Positions 15,980-23,346 of a stretch of DNA of 57,768 nucleotides are shown piece by piece. The notes below the pieces were generated by a model. It was not told the origin of the DNA, did no database searches, and worked only from the letters and a program-made list of their open reading frames with translations. The DNA lies in IMG/VR virus record IMGVR_UViG_3300034418_001494, positions 1 to 57,768 of that record. One strand, 5' to 3'. Every line of letters begins with the position of its first letter. Within the stretch, counting starts at the first letter, position 1. This DNA is from a virus. The position numbers and the translations under genes are program-made.

Positions 15980-16507
15980 TTAATCCACTTCCTCTGTCAA
16001 GAACCAATTTGGAATTTTACGTTTAGTCCACTTCATCTCAAAACGTTCTTGTTTCGTTTTGTAGAAGTTCCGGTAGGACTGAACCGGATCACCTTCGACC
16101 ACACACTCAGGATGTGTTTTGAATGCAAGTTTGAATGGGGTCAAAGCCCGTGAGTCAGGAATGTTTTGCGGTGCCCACATAAGGTATTCACCATACTTCT
16201 CCCAAGACTTGTGTACCTTACCATACCGGAACGTGTACTCCTTGCAGAGTTCTTGCCAGTGACGGTAGTGCCAATAGTAGTTAGCACGTGACTCCATAGT
16301 CCAGAGAGTCGATGGATGTTTGGGATGCGCGATCTTGTACAAGTGATCGTTACCACCATCAAGTACACGATGTACAGTACACAACATCTGGCAAGACTCA
16401 AGGGGCATCTTCACGATATGTTTATCGCATTGAGAACGTGCGGAGTCTATTGCACAAGGAAACTTGAAACCCCGTTTATCGTCATACTCAATACCAAATA
16501 TATTCAC
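15980..16507 (-). CDS. Conserved phage protein, DKHxVKMxLE family
   Basis: 175 residues from a GTG start (GTG AAT ATA TTT) with GGGGG seven bases upstream. The N-terminal CDKHIVKMPLESCQMLCTVHR is the hallmark of a family widespread in cyanophages and mycobacteriophages, followed by HPSTLWTMESRANYYW, a TFRYGKVHKS segment and a Trp-rich C-terminus (KWTKRKIPNWF). Some databases relate it to pyrimidine-dimer glycosylase, but I cannot confirm a catalytic site, so function is left open. The start overlaps the stop of the 47-residue gene before it (GAGTGAA). Confidence 0.7.
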   Translation of the reverse strand: MNIFGIEYDDKRGFKFPCAIDSARSQCDKHIVKMPLESCQMLCTVHRVLDGGNDHLYKIAHPKHPSTLWTMESRANYYWHYRHWQELCKEYTFRYGKVHKSWEKYGEYLMWAPQNIPDSRALTPFKLAFKTHPECVVEGDPVQSYRNFYKTKQERFEMKWTKRKIPNWFLTEEVD

Positions 16508-16647
16508 TCTTCAACCCCCTTGTGTTTGCGGTAACCATTACGGTCACGTTTCTTACGATCAACATGCGTAGCAGGCTTGTTGAACTTATTGATAGTTCGT
16601 GCGACTGGATTAGTTTTGATTCGAAACACTTTTTTCTTGTTCTTCAT
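16504..16647 (-). CDS. Small basic conserved protein (DUF7230-like)
   Basis: 47 residues translated by hand: begins MKNKKKVFRIKTNPVARTIN and continues KFNKPATHVDRKK, ending YRKHKGVEE. The NPVAR..NKFNKPxxxxDRKKxxR(K)G pattern matches a family of tiny basic proteins found across phages and proteobacteria. Likely RNA- or ribosome-associated from its charge, but function is unknown. Overlaps the C-terminus of the 54-residue gene upstream and the GTG start of the next gene. Confidence 0.65.
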   Translation of the reverse strand: MKNKKKVFRIKTNPVARTINKFNKPATHVDRKKRDRNGYRKHKGVEE

Positions 16648-16774
16648 ACATCCTCTCCAACCACTCAGAATTTTTGGTCACGTATTCTTCATACGGTATT
16701 GGTTTTTCTCCCCACGTTCTTCTTTCTTCATTGTGGAGAAAATACATCTCTCTTAACCAAGTTTCGTATGACAT
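16610..16774 (-). CDS. Small hypothetical protein
   Basis: 54 residues translated by hand, starting MSYETWLREMYFLHNEERRT. Acidic, with several Trp and Tyr and no known motif. The coding character is supported by its fit between the SprT gene (stop 10 nt upstream) and the 47-residue gene, overlapping the latter by 38 nt. Confidence 0.5.
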   Translation of the reverse strand: MSYETWLREMYFLHNEERRTWGEKPIPYEEYVTKNSEWLERMYEEQEKSVSNQN

Positions 16775-16783
16775 CTAGACCCC

Positions 16784-17224
16784 CTAGTTTGTAAACTTCG
16801 CCTCGAACGGAAAACATTTTAAGAACAACTGACCTTCCAGTCGATACGCTTCCTTCTCCCAAGGTTGGTTCTCGTACTGAAAACCCTCAGCGTTACGACC
16901 TTTCCACTTCCAACCCTTCGCACCCTCTGCGTCGAGTTGACCGCGAATGAACTGTCGAGCGTGAACCATCTCGTGTGCAAGGGTCTGCATCATTTCGATG
17001 AACCCAAACTTACGACCAGTCTCCGGACATTTCTTAGCGATTTGAATTTCTGCGTAGTCGTTATCTCCATTGCAGAGACCATACGCACCGATATCTTTGT
17101 TAGTAAACTGAACGTCGATCCAAGGATTGCGGAGACGATTCATCCCCAATTCCTTGACCAAGTTGAGGATGAACTCCTCGACAACGGGTTGATTAGCGAT
17201 GCGACCTTCAATGAAACAATCCAT
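16784..17224 (-). CDS. SprT-like zinc metalloprotease-fold protein
   Basis: 146 residues. TLAHEMVHARQ contains the HExxH zincin motif (His84, Glu85, His88) of the SprT/Spartan family. Spartan proteins degrade proteins cross-linked to DNA; phage versions are common and uncharacterised. No C-terminal zinc ribbon is present. Directly downstream of a sigma70-like promoter at 17255-17283, so probably an early gene. Confidence 0.75.
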   Translation of the reverse strand: MDCFIEGRIANQPVVEEFILNLVKELGMNRLRNPWIDVQFTNKDIGAYGLCNGDNDYAEIQIAKKCPETGRKFGFIEMMQTLAHEMVHARQFIRGQLDAEGAKGWKWKGRNAEGFQYENQPWEKEAYRLEGQLFLKCFPFEAKFTN

Positions 17225-17254
17225 AACTACCCTCTCTCATCAATCTACAAGTAC

Positions 17255-17283
17255 AGTGTATCAGCCCTAACAGGAATTGTCAA
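17255..17283 (-). promoter_or_regulatory. Sigma70-like promoter before the SprT-like gene
   Basis: Minus strand TTGACA (17278-17283), 17-nt spacer beginning ATTCCTG, and TACACT (17255-17260). The -35 overlaps the stop codon of the 36-residue gene. The leader contains the GATTGATGAGAGAGG motif related to the other early leaders. Confidence 0.65.
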
Positions 17284-17390
17284 CCCCTACCCTTCAATAA
17301 AGCGTGATAAATTTTGCGATTCTTGGGTTTGACCTTCGCCTGTTTGAGGGCCTTCTCAACCGACTCTTTGTTGTATTTAACCTTTGACAT
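17280..17390 (-). CDS. Small basic hypothetical protein
   Basis: 36 residues translated by hand: MSKVKYNKESVEKALKQAKV then KPKNRKIYHALLKGRG. Lysine-rich amphipathic helix. It fills the gap between the 84-residue gene and the SprT promoter, 4 nt after the previous stop, so it is probably real; function unknown. Confidence 0.45.
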   Translation of the reverse strand: MSKVKYNKESVEKALKQAKVKPKNRKIYHALLKGRG

Positions 17391-17394
17391 ATTT

Positions 17395-17649
17395 TCAGGC
17401 TCCTACGCACTGCCAATAACCACGTCCGAAGACCTCAATGGTCTGTTTTTCACCGGACACTATTTTGACGATCTCTAGGGGAGACCCACAGAAGTATGCG
17501 GCCGCCTCTCTACAATCATCAAACATGGATATGTGAATAACACCAGACAGAGGGCCCTTCCAATGGTCCGGACACTCGATCAACTTAAGACACTCTTCCA
17601 AATAACCATAGGTCTGACCACCAGACCCAACGATATCTTCAGCGTTCAT
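17395..17649 (-). CDS. Small hypothetical protein, Cys-rich
   Basis: 84 residues with five Cys (LEECLKLIECPDHW, DDCREAAAYFC, YWQCVGA) and no known motif. Start ATG at 17649 overlaps the previous stop (TAATG). Second gene of the short operon behind the promoter at 17866-17894. Confidence 0.55.
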   Translation of the reverse strand: MNAEDIVGSGGQTYGYLEECLKLIECPDHWKGPLSGVIHISMFDDCREAAAYFCGSPLEIVKIVSGEKQTIEVFGRGYWQCVGA

Positions 17650-17834
17650 TACACTACCTCCACGAGGACTTGTTCCTCACCATCGAAAGAAAAGATGTTG
17701 ACAGATTTGATATCTGGCAACTGGGCGGTGAAACAGATGGAACGGGCGTAATCCCGAGCCTTCTGAAGAGAATAAATGGGAGTGAATAAACCCGCCATGG
17801 GTTTACCGTCTAGAGTTTTCACGATGTATTGCAT
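17649..17834 (-). CDS. Small hypothetical protein
   Basis: 61 residues: MQYIVKTLDGKPMAGLFTPI then a helix SLQKARDYARSICFTAQ and a beta end VNIFSFDGEEQVLVEVV. Small alpha/beta protein of unknown role. First gene behind a consensus promoter; the leader carries AGAGAGG shortly before the ATG. Confidence 0.55.
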   Translation of the reverse strand: MQYIVKTLDGKPMAGLFTPIYSLQKARDYARSICFTAQLPDIKSVNIFSFDGEEQVLVEVV

Positions 17835-17840
17835 AACGAC

Positions 17841-17859
17841 CTCTCTTTCTCAATCTTAC
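17841..17859 (-). repeat. Copy 1 of a 19-nt identical leader repeat
   Basis: The plus-strand 19-mer CTCTCTTTCTCAATCTTAC occurs here and at 19172-19190, in both cases between a promoter -10 box and the first gene. On the transcript it reads GUAAGAUUGAGAAAGAGAG and ends in the ribosome-binding region, so it looks like a duplicated promoter-leader cassette. Confidence 0.7.
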
Positions 17860-17865
17860 ATATAC

Positions 17866-17894
17866 ATTATAGGGTATCGGGCAAGAAATGTCAA
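17866..17894 (-). promoter_or_regulatory. Consensus sigma70-like promoter, cassette copy
   Basis: Minus strand TTGACA (17889-17894), 17-nt spacer beginning TTTCTTGCCCGA, and TATAAT (17866-17871): 12 of 12 consensus bases. An A-rich UP-like element (GAAAAAAGTTC) precedes the -35. A terminator hairpin lies just upstream, so this starts a separate early unit. Confidence 0.9.
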
Positions 17895-17936
17895 GAACTT
17901 TTTTCAAAAATAAGTTTAGGGAAATCAAGGACTTAG

Positions 17937-17967
17937 AAAAAAGTTGAGGGACTTACCGTGGTCCCTC
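17937..17967 (-). terminator. Rho-independent terminator after the 140-residue gene
   Basis: On the minus strand a perfect 7-bp stem GAGGGAC/GTCCCTC (17961-17967 and 17946-17952) with an 8-nt loop is followed by AACTTTTTT. It lies 26 nt past the stop at 17993 and before the promoter at 17889, separating two transcription units. Confidence 0.8.
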
Positions 17968-17992
17968 GCGTGTCTATTAGGTGACAACCCCA

Positions 17993-18415
17993 TCATTTCC
18001 CCATCTTGGAGATTTCTGTGGCCTGTTTCGAGTCTATGACCGGAACCGCATTGGACTTGTGCATGGTTGCGATACCCTTCACCAGAGTCCCTGTATACCG
18101 TTGTGGTTCTTTCTTAGGCGTCGAACCAGACATGGTATCGTGACTAGGGTACTTCTCCCTATGTTCCCGCGATTGTCTCTGGAAGAGACTCTCCTTGCGT
18201 TCCATAGGGACAAACTCTCGCTTGGTCTCAACCTTACCGTGCACCTTGTCGATGTACTGTTCCAGAGTCAACTTAGGACTACCACAACGTTTCATCAACT
18301 TGTTGTACTCTCGAAGTTCCGTCTCCCACCGTGCGAGTTTCGCCTTGGTGATCTTGCGTTTCTTCTTACGTGTATTTAGGGTTGAGTACGCATGACCCAT
18401 CAAATGCATGGTCAT
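17993..18415 (-). CDS. Basic conserved hypothetical protein
   Basis: 140 residues, strongly basic. The N-terminal TLNTRKKKRKITKAKLARWE, a helix REYNKLMKRCGSPKLTLEQY and a less ordered tail with KYPSHDTMSGS. The type is familiar from marine T4-like genomes but has no known role. Last gene of the operon starting near 19200; followed by a clear terminator. Start overlaps the previous stop by 4 nt (ATGA). Confidence 0.6.
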   Translation of the reverse strand: MTMHLMGHAYSTLNTRKKKRKITKAKLARWETELREYNKLMKRCGSPKLTLEQYIDKVHGKVETKREFVPMERKESLFQRQSREHREKYPSHDTMSGSTPKKEPQRYTGTLVKGIATMHKSNAVPVIDSKQATEISKMGK

Positions 18416-18606
18416 ACTAGTTCGACGATACCCTCGAAGGCCTCTTCGAATGTTGCAGTCAGGTTATCGTAATCACCGGACATCATCTCTTTGATGAGGG
18501 TGTCGATCTTTTCCCGACTCCAACCAAGTTGTCTACCAAACCTTTTTGCATAACCCATCAAAACGAACGCATTCCCATCAGGACCACTAGTATCAATAAC
18601 TCGCAT
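18412..18606 (-). CDS. Small hypothetical protein
   Basis: 64 residues: AFVLMGYAKRFGRQLGWSRE then a helical EKIDTLIKEMMSGDYDNLTATF and an acidic end. Resembles small proteins found in many phages (GYAK...LGW...MMSGDY pattern) without assigned function. Overlaps both neighbours by 1-4 nt. Confidence 0.6.
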   Translation of the reverse strand: MRVIDTSGPDGNAFVLMGYAKRFGRQLGWSREKIDTLIKEMMSGDYDNLTATFEEAFEGIVELV

Positions 18607-18908
18607 TACGCAATCTCCTCAAAACCAATCGCAGCGACCTTGAACTTCTTGTTACCAAGAAGCATCTGGTCACCCATAGATGTAGACCGAAGACCCATAC
18701 CACCTTCGTGTAGAGGAGCCATAACAGTAACGTTGGGATTGAAATCACCATTGTCTTCGATGTCAGTCCGACTCCAAGAACCCATAACGTTGTTAGTCCA
18801 ACGATATGCATACTCAAGGGCTTCTGTACCCTCTAGGTCACCAACCTCAACCAGTGCAACTGTCCGAGGCGTATCCTCGAATGCGGTGTGAATAACTGCA
18901 ACTTGCAT
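18606..18908 (-). CDS. Conserved hypothetical protein
   Basis: 100 residues from the ATG at 18908, chosen because GGAG lies eight bases upstream; a TTG six bases earlier is less likely. MQVAVIHTAFEDTPRTVALV, ALEYAYRWTNNVMGSWS and FNPNVTVMAPLHEGGMGLRS, ending KFKVAAIGFEEIA. Compact alpha/beta protein, no motif recognised. Confidence 0.55.
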   Translation of the reverse strand: MQVAVIHTAFEDTPRTVALVEVGDLEGTEALEYAYRWTNNVMGSWSRTDIEDNGDFNPNVTVMAPLHEGGMGLRSTSMGDQMLLGNKKFKVAAIGFEEIA

Positions 18909-18920
18909 AATCAAATCTCC

Positions 18921-19163
18921 TTAAGCGAACAGGGGGCGCATGTTTTCAACGACCACGTTGTAGGCGTTGACTTCGTAACACCAGTTGGAGAAGAACTCAT
19001 CATCGTCCTGCTCATCGCCGGGCAGGGCAACGTAGTCGCTCCAGAGAACGTCCATCGACTGGAGACCCGCAAGGAGGTCACCCTTGGCACGGGACTTCAT
19101 GATCTGAACAGCTTCGTCAAACGACATCTCTTCGATCTGGTGGAAATGGGGAATACGGAACAT
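18921..19163 (-). CDS. Small acidic hypothetical protein
   Basis: 80 residues from the ATG at 19163 (MFRIPHFHQIEEMSFDEAVQ), with AGAGAGAG upstream; a TTG at 19184 would lie in the repeat leader and is rejected. Acidic centre (LPGDEQDDDEFFSNWCYEVN). First gene behind the promoter at 19197-19225. No family recognised. Confidence 0.55.
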   Translation of the reverse strand: MFRIPHFHQIEEMSFDEAVQIMKSRAKGDLLAGLQSMDVLWSDYVALPGDEQDDDEFFSNWCYEVNAYNVVVENMRPLFA

Positions 19164-19171
19164 AGGAATCT

Positions 19172-19190
19172 CTCTCTTTCTCAATCTTAC
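19172..19190 (-). repeat. Copy 2 of the 19-nt leader repeat
   Basis: Identical to 17841-17859. Part of the leader between the TATAGT box and the ATG at 19163. Confidence 0.7.
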
Positions 19191-19196
19191 CTGTAT

Positions 19197-19225
19197 ACTA
19201 TACAGTCCTCTGCAAGAAATGTCAA
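19197..19225 (-). promoter_or_regulatory. Sigma70-like promoter, cassette copy
   Basis: Minus strand TTGACA (19220-19225), 17-nt spacer beginning TTTCTTGC, TATAGT (19197-19202). Preceded by CAAAAAAAGTG, a UP-like tract. Same arrangement and leader as the promoter at 17866-17894. Confidence 0.85.
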
Positions 19226-19244
19226 CACTTTTTTTGAAAAAAAG

Positions 19245-19541
19245 TTAATTTTCTTTTCCTTGCGAATCAATGGGTTGCATCGCTGCAACCCGATTCATGA
19301 TCTCAAGGACACCATTGGGACTGACCCAACCCTCGACATTCTCACCTTCAACCAATGGAACCCAATCACCATTTGCGTCCCATGCGGCCACTTCCACCGA
19401 AGCGAACCCTCCGGAGAAAGTACCCGTAGAGTACATACCATCACCCATCGCAAGGGATACGGTGAATCCGTTTTCGAATTTGATGGCGAAGTTACCCTTC
19501 TCCGCACCTCTATCAAAATTTTCCTTAAACATTTTAATCAT
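19245..19541 (-). CDS. Small conserved hypothetical protein
   Basis: 98 residues. FDRGAEKGNFAIKFENGFTV, MGDGMYSTGTFSGGFASVEV and AAWDANGDWVPL suggest an all-beta fold with an Asp/Asn-rich loop. Second gene behind the promoter at 19754-19782; the 1-nt junction with the previous gene is a TAATG overlap. Function unknown. Confidence 0.55.
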   Translation of the reverse strand: MIKMFKENFDRGAEKGNFAIKFENGFTVSLAMGDGMYSTGTFSGGFASVEVAAWDANGDWVPLVEGENVEGWVSPNGVLEIMNRVAAMQPIDSQGKEN

Positions 19542-19720
19542 TATTGAAACTCCACCATAGCGTAAGCAGGAACCTTGAAATTGTTGTCATAGAGACCAAT
19601 CTCATCAAAACCGTACAGGACAAATCCATCCATAGGATCTTCTTTTGCCTCGTAGACAACCAAGTTATATCCAACCGGAATCATACCTTCGAACTCATTA
19701 ATGTTAGGAATCAGAATCAT
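19541..19720 (-). CDS. Small hypothetical protein
   Basis: 59 residues from the ATG at 19720; the frame is open further upstream, but that region is the promoter. MILIPNINEFEGMIPVGYNL, then VVYEAKEDPMDGFVLYGFDE and PAYAMVEFQ. All-beta small protein. First gene of its unit. Confidence 0.55.
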   Translation of the reverse strand: MILIPNINEFEGMIPVGYNLVVYEAKEDPMDGFVLYGFDEIGLYDNNFKVPAYAMVEFQ

Positions 19721-19753
19721 TTCAAACCTCACTTTTCTCTCAATTACTTGTTT

Positions 19754-19782
19754 ATAATACAACACCCCGCAGGAATTGTCAA
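19754..19782 (-). promoter_or_regulatory. Sigma70-like promoter
   Basis: Minus strand TTGACA (19777-19782), 17-nt spacer beginning ATTCCTGC, TATTAT (19754-19759). A-rich tract GAAAAAAAGAC upstream. Drives the 59- and 98-residue genes. Confidence 0.8.
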
Positions 19783-19794
19783 GTCTTTTTTTCA

Positions 19795-19802
19795 TATAAA
19801 TA
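19795..19802 (+). promoter_or_regulatory. T4-type late promoter box, plus strand
   Basis: TATAAATA 33 nt before the ATG at 19835. Back to back with the minus-strand early promoter. A second identical octamer at 19828-19835 overlaps the start codon and is probably not a promoter for this gene. Confidence 0.65.
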
Positions 19803-19834
19803 TAAGAAAAGCGCCATTAGGAAAAGGTATAAAT

Positions 19835-20098
19835 ATGAGTGAAGAGTTATTCGATTTTGGGTTCACATTCGCAAATGAGGATGAACTCGAAGTTGTGCAA
19901 CAGGCACAACAGACCAATCAGTTGAATACAACTGCGGTCATCTCCACTCAGGAGAAACTAGACAAGTTGTTCAATGCAATTCAACCGCTACTGAACAATC
20001 TGAAACAGAACCCTGAGAAGGAATATATATTGTGGCCGAACAGACTAGATAAGATAGAACAGTTCGAAGACTACATCCAAGGTATCTACAAGGGTTAA
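19835..20098 (+). CDS. Conserved acidic hypothetical protein of marine T4-like phages
   Basis: 87 residues from the ATG at 19835, with AGGAAAAGG upstream. MSEELFDFGFTFANEDELEV then a helical region LDKLFNAIQPLLNNLKQNPE and YILWPNRLDKIEQFEDYIQ. The WPNRxxKIExFxxYI end is shared by marine T4-like relatives in my memory; function unknown. Behind a late box and 4 nt before the next gene, so probably virion or assembly related. Confidence 0.6.
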   Translation: MSEELFDFGFTFANEDELEVVQQAQQTNQLNTTAVISTQEKLDKLFNAIQPLLNNLKQNPEKEYILWPNRLDKIEQFEDYIQGIYKG

Positions 20099-20102
20099 CT
20101 AA

Positions 20103-20972
20103 ATGAACTATCAAGACATCAATGAAGTCATCGTGACTACCCGTGAGAATGAACTCTATCAGGGTAAGACGGTCCACAGACAAACGAGAAACGAACTACG
20201 TTTACTCATGGACGAAGCGTTCGCCACGTATAGAAATGGGGTAAACCGCAATCTGGTTGTTCGAAAGAATAACGTAGATCCCACACCGTCTATCATGACT
20301 AGAATTCCATTGGTGTGCAACATCATCGCCGGACGTGGATACAGGAACGTTCTGTTCGTGGGTTACTACAACGAAAACGAAACCAACGAGTGGGTTGCAT
20401 CTATGGAAGAGGTTGCGAAACACGATCAGATTCCTATCGAAGTTCGCAATCAAAGTCACGCTGCCCCAATGGAATTGAGTTACCAGATGATTCCGGTCTT
20501 CCAAAAATTCTACGACTACGGGTTCGACATGACTGTCTTGTTACCACCCGCTGAACGTAACAGGGGTGTGGTTAAGTACATGTATGATGCAACAGGTGTA
20601 CAGACAACTCCCGCAAACAAACAGTACAAGTATGGTAGTGAGTCTACGGTTCTACAAGAACCTTTGGGTGAAGGTGAACTGTTGTATGATGCGGTGGTGT
20701 TTGCGGGTGTGCCTAAGAAATATGCAGATACTAGTTTTACCAGTAATGATATCAAAGAAGAGTGGGCGCCTTACTGTCAACCCAACTTTGAGATCATGGA
20801 CATCTCATATCAGGGACACGATCCATTGAGATATTCTGACCGCCACAATCAACTGGACCTAGAACCTCAGATCCAGAAGTCTTTCTCCGCAAGAGCAGAG
20901 ACGGATAGAACAATGTTGATGGGAAGACCCGTGCATTATGATGGGTTCCGTAGAACCATCACAGCGTATTAA
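20103..20972 (+). CDS. Conserved hypothetical protein, late gene
   Basis: 289 residues. MTRIPLVCNIIAGRGYRNVL followed by FVGYYNENETNEW suggests an alpha/beta domain with a Gly-rich turn, but no catalytic motif is convincing. The C-terminal half is rich in Tyr, Asp and Gln. Follows the 87-residue gene by 4 nt under the same late box. Converges on the P-loop gene (4-nt overlap of ends). Family not recognised. Confidence 0.6.
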   Translation: MNYQDINEVIVTTRENELYQGKTVHRQTRNELRLLMDEAFATYRNGVNRNLVVRKNNVDPTPSIMTRIPLVCNIIAGRGYRNVLFVGYYNENETNEWVASMEEVAKHDQIPIEVRNQSHAAPMELSYQMIPVFQKFYDYGFDMTVLLPPAERNRGVVKYMYDATGVQTTPANKQYKYGSESTVLQEPLGEGELLYDAVVFAGVPKKYADTSFTSNDIKEEWAPYCQPNFEIMDISYQGHDPLRYSDRHNQLDLEPQIQKSFSARAETDRTMLMGRPVHYDGFRRTITAY

Positions 20973-21841
20973 TTCCAGTCTACGCCTGCGGGTACGTAGT
21001 CTTTAATCTTACGACGAATCTCTTTATCCAGATCCGCAACTGACGTGGGTGGTTGACCCTTCTTCTTGACGTAGAAGTAATTTGCGTCCTTGACGTAGGA
21101 TCCACCCCTTCCAGACTTTGCGAGGTTCGCATCCACCCCAACCTTGTTGAACGCAAAGACGATATCTCCGTCCATGTACCTCTTCAACTTTTTACCCATG
21201 TTGATGATGTCACCCATTGTATTGGCGGCACCACGGTGAGTGTTGACTAGGATCTCAGATGGGACTCGACGTGAACGTGCCTGGTTTTGAGATTTTGCAA
21301 CTTCGATGTCGTTGACAACCCAGACGATATGGATGTTCTCCTTATCGTATCCAAGACTTGCGGCCTGACGGGTGAGTCTTTCCAGTTTGGGTAGGTCTTT
21401 GAGTGTGGTATCAAAGATGATGTTGGGTTTCTTGTCTTTGGGTTGTAACAAAACTCCACGAAAGAGTGCCTTCTGTTTCCGGTTGTCCAGATCCAAATAG
21501 TCACCCATGATATCGTGAAGTTTCGATACGTTCTCAGGATTCTTTAGGTTCGCTGCAAGGTCAGCAAGATCAACACCAAGTTCTTTCTGAACTCTTGCAC
21601 GAATGCTAGGGGCTCTGGACGCGAGAGTTTTAAGTTCATCGACATCCAGAGTCTTCCCTTCGATACCTACGAGGTTAGAGAGAACGAATCCTTTACCGGA
21701 ACCCGCTCCCCCCGCCATGAAGACAATGTTTCCAAAACGAGGATACGCTTCTCCACCAAAAGTGATCAACTTTTCAAGGAGCGATTCCGCCTCCTCGAAA
21801 AGAAAAGTTGTCTCATCCATATGTGCTTTGAATTTCTGCAT
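20969..21841 (-). CDS. P-loop kinase-like (zeta-toxin-type) protein
   Basis: 290 residues. Walker A FMAGGAGSGKGFVLSNLVG at ~41-59, with DVDELKTLASR after it; this resembles the zeta-toxin/AAA-like ATPase core. KPNIIFDTTLKDLPKLERL and IHIVWVVNDIEVAKSQNQAR are further strand-helix units, with Arg-rich RSRRVPSE as a possible lid. May be a nucleic-acid or metabolite kinase, or a head-associated ATP-binding protein, since a late box lies 30 nt upstream. No antitoxin gene is adjacent, so a toxin role is not claimed. Confidence 0.6.
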   Translation of the reverse strand: MQKFKAHMDETTFLFEEAESLLEKLITFGGEAYPRFGNIVFMAGGAGSGKGFVLSNLVGIEGKTLDVDELKTLASRAPSIRARVQKELGVDLADLAANLKNPENVSKLHDIMGDYLDLDNRKQKALFRGVLLQPKDKKPNIIFDTTLKDLPKLERLTRQAASLGYDKENIHIVWVVNDIEVAKSQNQARSRRVPSEILVNTHRGAANTMGDIINMGKKLKRYMDGDIVFAFNKVGVDANLAKSGRGGSYVKDANYFYVKKKGQPPTSVADLDKEIRRKIKDYVPAGVDWN

Positions 21842-21870
21842 GGCAGGGGGAACCTATGTTAGTTTACTTA

Positions 21871-21878
21871 TATTTATA
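21871..21878 (-). promoter_or_regulatory. T4-type late promoter box overlapping a stop codon
   Basis: TATAAATA on the minus strand, 30 nt before the ATG at 21841. Its TAA is also the stop codon of the 47-residue membrane protein gene. Confidence 0.65.
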
Positions 21879-22017
21879 CAATCCAAGTTACTAACAGAAC
21901 AATTACACCAGTCCAAATTAGGACATTCGGGTAATTGGTCACAACTTCTCTGAAGTCAGCGACAGTACCTTTTACATAGTCCCAAGTCCAGTTGAAGGCT
22001 TTGTTAAGAGTTTCCAT
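21874..22017 (-). CDS. Small single-span membrane protein
   Basis: 47 residues translated by hand: METLNKAFNWTWDYVKGTVA, a short soluble part, then NVLIWTGVIVLLVTWIV, a C-terminal hydrophobic helix of ~17 residues. It starts 2 nt after the stop of the next gene upstream and ends in the late box. A small membrane protein near lysis genes could be a holin, antiholin or virion part; nothing decides between them. Confidence 0.55.
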   Translation of the reverse strand: METLNKAFNWTWDYVKGTVADFREVVTNYPNVLIWTGVIVLLVTWIV

Positions 22018-22018
22018 T

Positions 22019-22648
22019 TTAGTTTTCCTCTGTGGTTATGGTTACGTTATCAGGGATAGCGATTTTAATATTCTTGTGAGTGTTATGTAAGTAAAAATTC
22101 GTACCCTTGAACTCTTGAAAAATCTTCGTAAAGATTGGTCTCCAATTACTGGCGAGTCTGTGAGTATTTCCAACACTCCGGTCACTCTCAAGTATGAGGT
22201 CCGTAGAGGACCGTAGATTTAAATCAAACATTGAGTCGAATCCGTATATGTGAACTTCATCGGCTTTCAATGCTCTACACGCATAGTCCACAGCCATGTG
22301 TCCACACGAGTAGTTCGTTGCCGCCTGTCCTTCACTCTGGCCAGGCAGTTGTGCGTATCGGGGAATGTTTTGATGAAACCCCTTAATGTTCTGCGAGTAC
22401 TTGAGATAGAAAGATGGTTGCATCTCCATCCACTTTCTTGGTCTCGCACCCAGTACCCAGTCATACATGTCAAGACGAATCTGACCATCCTGTAGGGCCT
22501 TCATCATCTTGAAGTCTACCATGCATGTCGCATAAACCTCATTACGTGGAATTTCGAAGGGTGGCATGTTGCAGATCAACAGTTTACCGGCAGTCCCACG
22601 TTTGAACATAAAGGCGGAATCACCATTCCCCAATACGTTAACTCGCAT
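22019..22648 (-). CDS. Rossmann-like conserved hypothetical protein
   Basis: 209 residues. MRVNVLGNGDSAFMFK is a beta strand and Gly-rich turn like a nucleotide-binding start. The C-terminal part YACRALKADEVHIYGFDSMF resembles DUF115/motility-associated or sialyltransferase-like proteins that inspect a sugar nucleotide. Not enough to assign. Between a thermonuclease and a membrane miniprotein on the same strand. Confidence 0.5.
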   Translation of the reverse strand: MRVNVLGNGDSAFMFKRGTAGKLLICNMPPFEIPRNEVYATCMVDFKMMKALQDGQIRLDMYDWVLGARPRKWMEMQPSFYLKYSQNIKGFHQNIPRYAQLPGQSEGQAATNYSCGHMAVDYACRALKADEVHIYGFDSMFDLNLRSSTDLILESDRSVGNTHRLASNWRPIFTKIFQEFKGTNFYLHNTHKNIKIAIPDNVTITTEEN

Positions 22649-22649
22649 A

Positions 22650-23132
22650 TTACATCCTTAATTTGTTGGGATTTAACTTGTCGTATTGTACTCTATTAAC
22701 CACACCTTCGTCAAGAAGTTTTTGTCGGTTTTCTAGATGTCGGATTCTAATTTGTTCCTTACTACCACCATTATAGGCGCAGGCGTGTCCCTCTAGTACT
22801 AGGACTTCGGTCAGTCGCATCCAACGATCTTGGGGTCCGTAGTAGACCTCGAAGTCCCCAAGAATTCGACCATACTTACCTTTCATATCCTCACCGTCTT
22901 TTGCGGCGATAGTCTTCAACTTGGGGTTCTTCCCAAGTAGTTCTTTTACTCTTTTCTTTGCAGCGAGGCCGAAAAGTTTTTCAACCTTGTCTCTAGTTCG
23001 GGATTCTGGTGTATCAATTCCCATAATACGAACACGCTCGTTATGAAGCCAAATCCCAAAGCCCAAATCAATATCGACATCCACGGTGTCTCCATCAACA
23101 ACCCTCTTTAGTCTTGCTCGATACTCGTACAC
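22650..23132 (-). CDS. Thermonuclease (SNase-like)
   Basis: 160 residues. RVVDGDTVDVDIDLGFGI gives the calcium-binding Asp cluster, NERVRIMGIDTPESR the catalytic Arg and Glu region, and KYGRILGDFEV the second Arg of the staphylococcal nuclease active site. SNase homologues cut DNA and RNA. No signal peptide, so cytoplasmic, perhaps in host DNA degradation. Common in marine T4-like phages. Confidence 0.85.
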   Translation of the reverse strand: MYEYRARLKRVVDGDTVDVDIDLGFGIWLHNERVRIMGIDTPESRTRDKVEKLFGLAAKKRVKELLGKNPKLKTIAAKDGEDMKGKYGRILGDFEVYYGPQDRWMRLTEVLVLEGHACAYNGGSKEQIRIRHLENRQKLLDEGVVNRVQYDKLNPNKLRM

Positions 23133-23133
23133 A

Positions 23134-23346
23134 TCACTCTCCGAAATATTTTTCTAGGACAAACAACTGGTCTTCCCACTCTGCAATCTTGTGGAGTTCA
23201 GACTCAATCGCTTGCATAACATCCGAATGTTCTCCGATACCCGCAGGGTTATCTAGATAAATTTCAACGTTCGCCTTGTGTAACGCAATCTGTCCTTCGG
23301 CGTGTACCCTAAGACTTTCCAGAATCACTGTTCTCTTCGACACCAT
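23134..23346 (-). CDS. Small helical conserved protein
   Basis: 70 residues from the ATG at 23346 (AAGGAAGAAGAAG upstream). MVSKRTVILESLRVHAEGQI then IYLDNPAGIGEHSDVMQAIE and a helical acidic end. All-helical coiled protein common beside phage lysis genes; role unknown. Starts 38 nt inside the o-spanin gene in another frame. Confidence 0.55.
   Translation of the reverse strand: MVSKRTVILESLRVHAEGQIALHKANVEIYLDNPAGIGEHSDVMQAIESELHKIAEWEDQLFVLEKYFGE

Noticed and set aside
18888-19547. Plus-strand ORF of 219 codons
   Set aside because: Runs antisense through two minus-strand genes and the cassette promoter between them; composition is that of a shadow frame.
20969-21841. Zeta-type toxin of a toxin-antitoxin pair
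   Set aside because: Only the P-loop resembles zeta toxins; there is no antitoxin gene beside it and a late promoter drives it.
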